Part shown: piece after piece, positions 58,039 through 64,000 of the stretch
Layout: each line of letters starts with the position of its first letter
Position numbering within the stretch: position 1 is the first letter of the stretch
Assembly: GCA_009599575.1 (NCBI GenBank)
Contig: VWND01000024.1
Span: 186,001 to 250,000 of the forward strand
Direction: 5' to 3'
Origin: Blumeriella jaapii
Taxonomy: Eukaryota > Ascomycota > Leotiomycetes > Helotiales > Drepanopezizaceae
DNA length: 64,000 nucleotides
Made by a program: the position numbers and the translations under genes
The notes under the pieces: generated by a model
The model's input: only the letters and a program-made list of their open reading frames with translations
Databases searched by the model: none
Told to the model about the DNA's origin: nothing

Positions 58039-60864
58039 ATGCGTCCGGCTCTGCAGCGGCTGGTGCGGAGGCCGGCTGCCAGGGAGCTGTTGAGTTTTCT
58101 GGTGCGGAACTCACACGCTGCTCTAAGCTACGCGCCCGCAAAGAGGGAGAAGAAATGCCATAGGAGGGGCCTCTGTGGAGGAGAATACTTCCCGAGAAGA
58201 GCTGGGAGGAAGAGCTATGCGGGTGCAGCCCTGGCTGCGAGGAATGAAGGCAGCTGGGAGGAAAAGACTGGTTCAGGACAAGCTCCTTTGAGGCAACCAC
58301 AGCATGGAGAGACGTTGGATGGGATTGATCGCTCGCAAGAGCCTGAGGAGAGACGAACACCAGAAGCTTCTACACAGGGGCCTTCACCGCAGCGAGCGAA
58401 CACGACTACCAGAAGCAACCATAAGCATCGGGCAGAACCCCTACCGGAATCTGGAATCTACATCACCTCAGATGTTAAAGCTACGACACAAAAGAAAGGC
58501 AGCAGGGCTTCCGCCGCGAGTTCCCAAGGGAACGATCAGAAGCCTTGGTCTTCGGCAGCCCTTCTCGAAGCTATATCGATGCCCCCGTCTCCAGGTGTCT
58601 TACCTTCGAAGGCGAGAGCAAGACCCAAGATTGCAGTGGGTATGGCAAGACCTAAATGGGAGGAAACCATGTGGACTCATGAGCAGCTGGAATTTGAAAC
58701 AGACCTGGACCAGTGTCGCCTGCCGGACGGGAAGCAACGTTTGTTGGACTCTGCCGAGTACTCCCAGGACTTTGATCTGTGGGCCTTGTTTCTGGGGTAC
58801 AGAAAAAGGATACACGGCTCTCAGGGCGTACGGTCATTTTGGAATCGTATCCACGAAAGAGGAATTTTGATACCCACCTCTGGACATCTGGCCGACGTTT
58901 TTTGGGCGATTTTCATAGACCTTGGGGTGGAAGACACTCGTGTATTGTCCCAAGTCCTCGACCACGCGGACATGATACTGCAGAAAGAGGGGAGACGCTG
59001 GAAAAAGCTTTATTTGCGAGTCATTCAACAGCTTCTCACATCTGATCACGCAAGCCTCACCCCTGAGTGGCATGCTCGATTACTGATAAATCATTCGCCT
59101 GGGGCCAAGACGTTTAGTGAAATGTGCCGCCAAGTCGTCTTCAAATCTGGGAATCTGGGTGTATTGAGACAAATCTACAAGCAGAGTCCATACAGGAATG
59201 TGTACGGGAAAATCGTTCCAACTCTTTGCGACCAGGAGAACTTCGTTGATGCTGCGGACTGGCATTATTACTTGGTGAAACTAGGCGACTTACCATCTGA
59301 AGCTAGAATCGCATTCCCATTGATCCAGCATTTCGATAAATATAGCCCGGTGACAGCTAGTCGGATCAACGATAGTCTCGTCGATGCCGGCGTACCCTTC
59401 GCGGACGCGATGGAGGCAGGGCGCAAGACAATTTCTCGAGAGAAGATGAATCTGATTCACGGAGAGACCCACAACATCTCTGTGAAGCAGTACAATGACA
59501 AGCTGGGAGCCAGATGGTTTGCTACGGAATGGATCTCGCTGGATGTCGCTATCAATGGAGTGACCGCGCTTGGAGTTCAAGCCATTGGCCCTCTCTCCTT
59601 GCAAGCGATGGCGCTTCGAGAGCCAGACATCAAACGCATCCATGCAAGGATTCAGCAATTGGAAGCTGGCGGGGTTTCCATCGGAACCTCGCTGTACTCT
59701 CGGGCCATTGAGAGCTTTGCTAGGAAAGGCAAGTATGACTTGCTTGCCGGGCTCTTGCACAGTGATCAGCATCCCGAAGAGCTCGAAAATTACAGGCTTC
59801 AAGAATCTTTGCTCATCAAGTACGCCGAGGCTGGGGATTGGGCACAGTACCGCCTCACCATGGAGATCAAGCTGCTGTCAAGCACGTCGCCTGAGATTGA
59901 TAAGCAGAACATTGAACTGAGAGTCATCGCCTCGCTGGGTAATATCTCCGCCGCTCTTCACGGCGTTGAAGACATGATCATCAATAAAGGCATCTTCAAG
60001 ACCCAGACCATAGCATGTCTTGTCCGTTGCGTTCTCGCTCCACGACGAAAAGGACGTCGACCAGTAACCAGGAAGCGGGTTTCCGGCTTTACTGACCTCG
60101 ACGTTTGCATAACAATGCTGCAGAGCATCGTGCGATCAGGGTCTTACGTCCCGCCTGGAATATGGCATGAGGTCCTCCGCCGCCTTGGGATGCTCGGACG
60201 TCTCCAAGAGCTGACAAGTCTCTGCCTCTGGCTAGCCACCTTGTACAGAGGCGACCGCTGGCCCGCACACAGCTCTTATCGCATACCACGCCAAGTTTCT
60301 ACCTCCAACCTCCAACACCCCCTCCGCATTCTGTTCACGCCTGGTCTCCAGCGCGCCATTGTAGAATGGGGCTTCATCACCAATCTGCAGCATCAGAACC
60401 TTCACTTGTCTCCGTCCACTCAGAGAAAACTCGTCAACGGTCATGACGATATGCGTAAACTCACCTCTGGAATCTTTCTCTTGCGCAAGCTCAACAATAT
60501 CGGTGTCTACATCGATAATCGCGCGATCCGCAAATCAATCCTCAGCCGTCTCATCACTTATTACGGACCTGGACACTCGAACAAGCGGTATAACTCGGCC
60601 TTGAGACACAGACTTCCGCCCTTGGAAGATGTGGCGAAGGAGATTGATGAGGCGTTGGGTAGAAATTACCTAACTGATGTTGCCCTGGATAAGCTTGTTC
60701 AGGCCAAAGCGCTTGGAAGATTGCGCAAAGTGGCGAGGAGAAGGGCGAGGGGGCTGGGTAAGCCGAGCCGGGATCCGAGGATTGAATGGTTGAGGACGGA
60801 TCCTAGCCTTTTGGCTGAGGGGACCCAAGAAAAGGATTTTGGGGAGGGTATTGCGTACTTCTAA
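58039..60864 (+). CDS. Large PPR-like protein, probably mitochondrial
   Basis: An uninterrupted 941-aa frame. The N-terminus is Arg/Ala/Leu-rich and free of acidic residues for about 15 positions (MRPALQRLVRRPAAREL), like a mitochondrial presequence. Residues about 70-200 are polar and low-complexity. From about 210 the protein is helical, with repeated pairs resembling degenerate pentatricopeptide units: for example FWNRIHERGILIPTSGHLAD near 265, ARIQQLEAGGVSIGTSLYSR near 540 and YVPPGIWHEVLRRLGMLGRL near 700. The C-terminus is basic (KVARRRARGLGKPSR). Proteins of this kind act in organellar RNA processing or translation; the RNA target cannot be inferred. An unnoticed intron in the low-complexity part is possible. 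Confidence 0.65.
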   Translation: MRPALQRLVRRPAARELLSFLVRNSHAALSYAPAKREKKCHRRGLCGGEYFPRRAGRKSYAGAALAARNEGSWEEKTGSGQAPLRQPQHGETLDGIDRSQEPEERRTPEASTQGPSPQRANTTTRSNHKHRAEPLPESGIYITSDVKATTQKKGSRASAASSQGNDQKPWSSAALLEAISMPPSPGVLPSKARARPKIAVGMARPKWEETMWTHEQLEFETDLDQCRLPDGKQRLLDSAEYSQDFDLWALFLGYRKRIHGSQGVRSFWNRIHERGILIPTSGHLADVFWAIFIDLGVEDTRVLSQVLDHADMILQKEGRRWKKLYLRVIQQLLTSDHASLTPEWHARLLINHSPGAKTFSEMCRQVVFKSGNLGVLRQIYKQSPYRNVYGKIVPTLCDQENFVDAADWHYYLVKLGDLPSEARIAFPLIQHFDKYSPVTASRINDSLVDAGVPFADAMEAGRKTISREKMNLIHGETHNISVKQYNDKLGARWFATEWISLDVAINGVTALGVQAIGPLSLQAMALREPDIKRIHARIQQLEAGGVSIGTSLYSRAIESFARKGKYDLLAGLLHSDQHPEELENYRLQESLLIKYAEAGDWAQYRLTMEIKLLSSTSPEIDKQNIELRVIASLGNISAALHGVEDMIINKGIFKTQTIACLVRCVLAPRRKGRRPVTRKRVSGFTDLDVCITMLQSIVRSGSYVPPGIWHEVLRRLGMLGRLQELTSLCLWLATLYRGDRWPAHSSYRIPRQVSTSNLQHPLRILFTPGLQRAIVEWGFITNLQHQNLHLSPSTQRKLVNGHDDMRKLTSGIFLLRKLNNIGVYIDNRAIRKSILSRLITYYGPGHSNKRYNSALRHRLPPLEDVAKEIDEALGRNYLTDVALDKLVQAKALGRLRKVARRRARGLGKPSRDPRIEWLRTDPSLLAEGTQEKDFGEGIAYF

Positions 60865-63800
60865 TGCTACACTCTTCCCTGCAGTTGGTTCTAGTGCAAT
60901 AGCTCCTTGGGCGTCTCTGTCGCCTTGTGTTTGAGATGCAGCAAAATCTTGTAATATAACTGTTGCAACGTTTCGATCAAGAAATCATCGTCATACACTT
61001 TGGATAATTGTCTTAATCATGATGGGTACGTTCTGCTGTAACTTTATCTAGCTTCGTGATATAGGAGTCTTGGGTTTTCTCATGGCTCGTGAATTTTGGC
61101 TCATGCTATTAACCGTCAGATAGGCGCCCTAGCTACAGCATCAAAACGCCCTTCCAAAAAAAATAAAAAATCCTTGCCCCTATCGCTAGTGTCAGGGCAT
61201 TCCAACGTCTTGACCGCGCGCCTCATACATGAGCCTGCGAGCCGCTACAGAACGATTCGCCTTCAATGTCATCCTGGGCTCACGAAGCACTAGGCATTTG
61301 TCGACCAGCAAAGTCGAGGATCTTGTCCACAGAACGCCTTCTTCTTCAACCCCGAAGATACTACAGGTACCTAGGTCACGTACTATAAATCAGACTGAAT
61401 AAACTTAATCGTGATAGACTAATCACGTGTATCAAATAGGCGCTCTTGATCTTATGCCCCCGAGCCAGAACGCCTGACTAAGAACGTTTCTGGATTGCCC
61501 GACTGACTGAAATGGCCGAATAAGTGTCGCTGTGGTTTAAAAAAAAGAAAGAGAGTAGAATCTCTGCCATCTACAAGTCTACAATCAAGTCAGTGTCTCT
61601 GATTTTGTACAACGCATTTGATTCAGCTTGCAAGCAAGTTTCACAGGGATTTCTTGGCAAGCGCCTGGGTCACATGACATGTCTTTTGAGCCTTCTCGTC
61701 AAGTGAGATCTTTGGATTGCTCCGTTAGAAATCGGTGCGAATACTCATGTTTGACAGCTCGAGCAAATAACAATTGGGAGTGAGTGCGCTGAGCCACGTG
61801 AGCTTCCTTTCCAGGACTTGCCAAAGAATTAGTATGACGCTAATCGAGGGCCGTCGAAACCTTTTTCGGACTTCATTTCACGGTGCCTTTCTCTATCATT
61901 TTGTTCACCTCTTCTCCGTAGCCCGAGAGCTGGCATGATGCATAATCCGCTGATATTCTAAGACGACTGGATGGTTTTCAAATCAAAATTGTTTGATGGT
62001 GGTAAACGTACGCGTTTGAATGCCTTCGAAAAGATTAAGTTGAGTTGTTTGGAATCATTGATTTACTATCAAACTCAGCAGATTTTTTTTTGAATTGGAA
62101 AACTGTGCTTTCCCACTACTTTTCTATGATTATTTATACATGGCTACATGTCTCTTTCTAGATGTTTTGCATAAATTGCAGTTGTAGCTGACCAGAAAAT
62201 GAATTTGTGGCATCTGCTGTATGTTTGCTATGCTCCGAGGATCTCGGGCCAAATATTACTTGTGGTGACGGCTGAGAGGACGAAAAATACAACCAAAATC
62301 GCATTCCAAAGGTTGGGAATTGCAGCTTGAATAATCTGGTGGAGAGATTATATATTCGTATATCCAAAAGGCCCTTGAGGTCATTGGAATTAGATCAAAC
62401 CATACACTTTTATCCATTCTGAAGCTCATTTTGTCGCCGTTTTAAGAAATGGGAAATGAACTCCCGCTTCAAATAGTAACGCTGTTCCCCTGTACTTGAA
62501 TAAATAAACCAGATACATTCAAGGCTTGTTTTTGGGATGAGTAGAGAATAACCGTCAGCATCCTATTGTGACAAGAGTTAACGATTGATTAGCCTTAGCA
62601 CGCAGACTATGATCGTGCGTCGGGTATCAGGTTATTCTCTCCGGGACAATACTAAAATTGATTCTCCAATCGAGGCCAACCATTTCACTTTCAAAGTTTG
62701 ATTTTTCCATATTTTTCTTCGGCATTATCTCGCGAATCTCAAAGTCTTCGCAAGCCACCAGTTGCAGATATTTTCCAAGCATCAAGCGCCCAAGACCCAA
62801 AAACACTTTTGGGGCTATCTTATCACCACACAAAATCCCTGTCTGCTACACGGTACCATTTGACCACCTACAAGCTACCGTTTGAGACGGGAATTCACAC
62901 CCCGAGTTTCAAAACAAAAACACATTGTTTTCCTCCTTAAGATCTTGCGCGTCGATGAGATACTGTATAACACGCACAATTCGACCTCTGAGCTGGCTCT
63001 CGACACCACGCCACCCAGCCTGCTGGTACGGATATTCGGGGGCCGCTTTTTCCTCTCCTCTGTCTTTGTCGCGATTTCTATGGCTTGTTACTTTGAGTGC
63101 GGATACCACTGGGAGTGTATTGAGAGGGATTTTGTGCGAGCTACGGTGGAGGATTTGCGGCGAGACATCATGGAAGAAGAGGAAGTTGACCAGCGGAGGA
63201 AGGATTGGCACCGGAAGGGCACGCCGGAAACGTAAATGCATTTTTGCAAAAGACGTGAGAACTGACAATTCAACAATACCTGGCAACAGTTTTGCTTTTG
63301 TGAATGTCTTTTGGCTCTGCTTTTTCTATCTTAATTCGCCTTGTCAGTGCAAAATCCCCAGATGACCGAGTACCGTGCCTTAGTGCACCTTGGATTTATT
63401 TTTATCGGGGTTAATCGAAGCAGGATACGGTAAAATCCTTTTATCAAGCAGCAGAATCATGACTCGGAGAACGATCCTTATTGAATTGATTTTCGCAAAT
63501 CACGAGTGCTAAAGATACTATTAAGGCCGAAAGATGGGCATTTGAATCCATCCGCTAGGAAGATCCCATAAAATGCCCGGCTCAAAAGAGAACTATTCTG
63601 AAACGATGAATTTTGAAATGTGAAATCATGTTAGAAAAGCAAAGCGAATAGCGTCCAAGTTCAGATACTTCAGAGCAAAAATTGTAAACCAAAATTATAT
63701 ATGTAGTAACCTCGACACACGGAGACCTCGGATTTGCAAAGATTCGATAGTTATCAATAGCAGAAGTTCTCTTTAAAATATAACGCAATTGAATTTCAGC

Positions 63801-63999
63801 GATTACGTTCATTAATCATGCTACCATATCAAAAGCAGTGGTTTTTAAATAAGCTTGTTACAGGTAGGTCTGTCGTTCCAAATGTTATTCAATGGATTCT
63901 AGCAAACCCCGAGACATTACAACGCGAACAGCGGGGTTCCAAAGAATCGGTTTTGCCTGTTACGGAGAAGATGCCGGCTGACGATCGTTCAAGTGTAAC
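60865..63999. other. 3' intergenic region, no supported gene
   Basis: Open frames are short. The longest plausible one, 62,882-63,235 (117 codons), has a hydrophobic stretch (FFLSSVFVAISMACYF) and an acidic-basic tail (MEEEEVDQRRKDW) but no recognised family and no clear splice context; it could be a small membrane protein or chance. CACGTG-type motifs occur near 61,425 and 61,794. Confidence 0.4.
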
Positions 64000-64000
64000 A

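Overview
The window looks like a chromosome segment of a filamentous ascomycete (Pezizomycotina) with a two-compartment genome. Positions 1 to about 24,830 are very AT-rich. They consist of transposons carrying the signature of repeat-induced point mutation (RIP): copies differ mainly by C-to-T at CpA and by the reverse-complement change, and former reading frames are broken by TAA/TAG/TGA where Gln and Trp codons are expected. From about 26.2 kb the base composition is ordinary. There the genes have short GT-AG introns (mostly 49-108 nt) with CTAAY/CTGAY-type branch points, as in ascomycetes.

Transposon block. I reconstruct three copies of one Ty3/gypsy-type LTR retrotransposon, all on the + strand and nested. 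Copy B is the host. Copy A (only its 3' part, 1-4,071) and copy C (complete, 4,389-15,821, 11,433 bp, 267-bp LTRs, TTAT target-site duplication) are both inserted in copy B's reverse transcriptase region. Copy B resumes at 4,072-4,388 and 15,822-22,170. Order in the complete copy: 5' LTR, leader, gag, protease, RT, RNase H, integrase, then a further ~4 kb with a degraded frame of roughly 1,100 codons that I do not recognise, then 3' LTR. Copy B's 3' LTR abuts the endonuclease region of a RIP-damaged LINE on the - strand (22,171 to ~24,830). A 33-bp palindromic module recurs inside non-homologous coding parts of the LTR element.

Boundary. Between about 24,878 and 26,200 lie a long hexanucleotide microsatellite, an octamer array, a G-quadruplex motif and purine-rich 12-bp minisatellites. 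About 4 kb without convincing genes follows (26.2-30.3 kb), containing decayed dispersed repeat units that share a TATATA-containing core.

Gene-rich part. MDN1/REA1 (midasin, - strand, uninterrupted, 4,927 aa) is divergent from the mitochondrial ribosomal protein bL12m. After a 2.7-kb spacer come a heme-thiolate peroxidase (chloroperoxidase/UPO family), two secreted Cys-rich proteins on the - strand (one with ~30-residue tandem repeats, one of 111 aa), an RTT103-like CID protein, a cytochrome c oxidase subunit VIIa-like gene, and a large PPR-like, probably mitochondrial protein. The last two share a 290-bp divergent promoter. The final 3.1 kb holds no gene I can support. Exon structures were read by eye from reading frames and splice sites, without transcript evidence.
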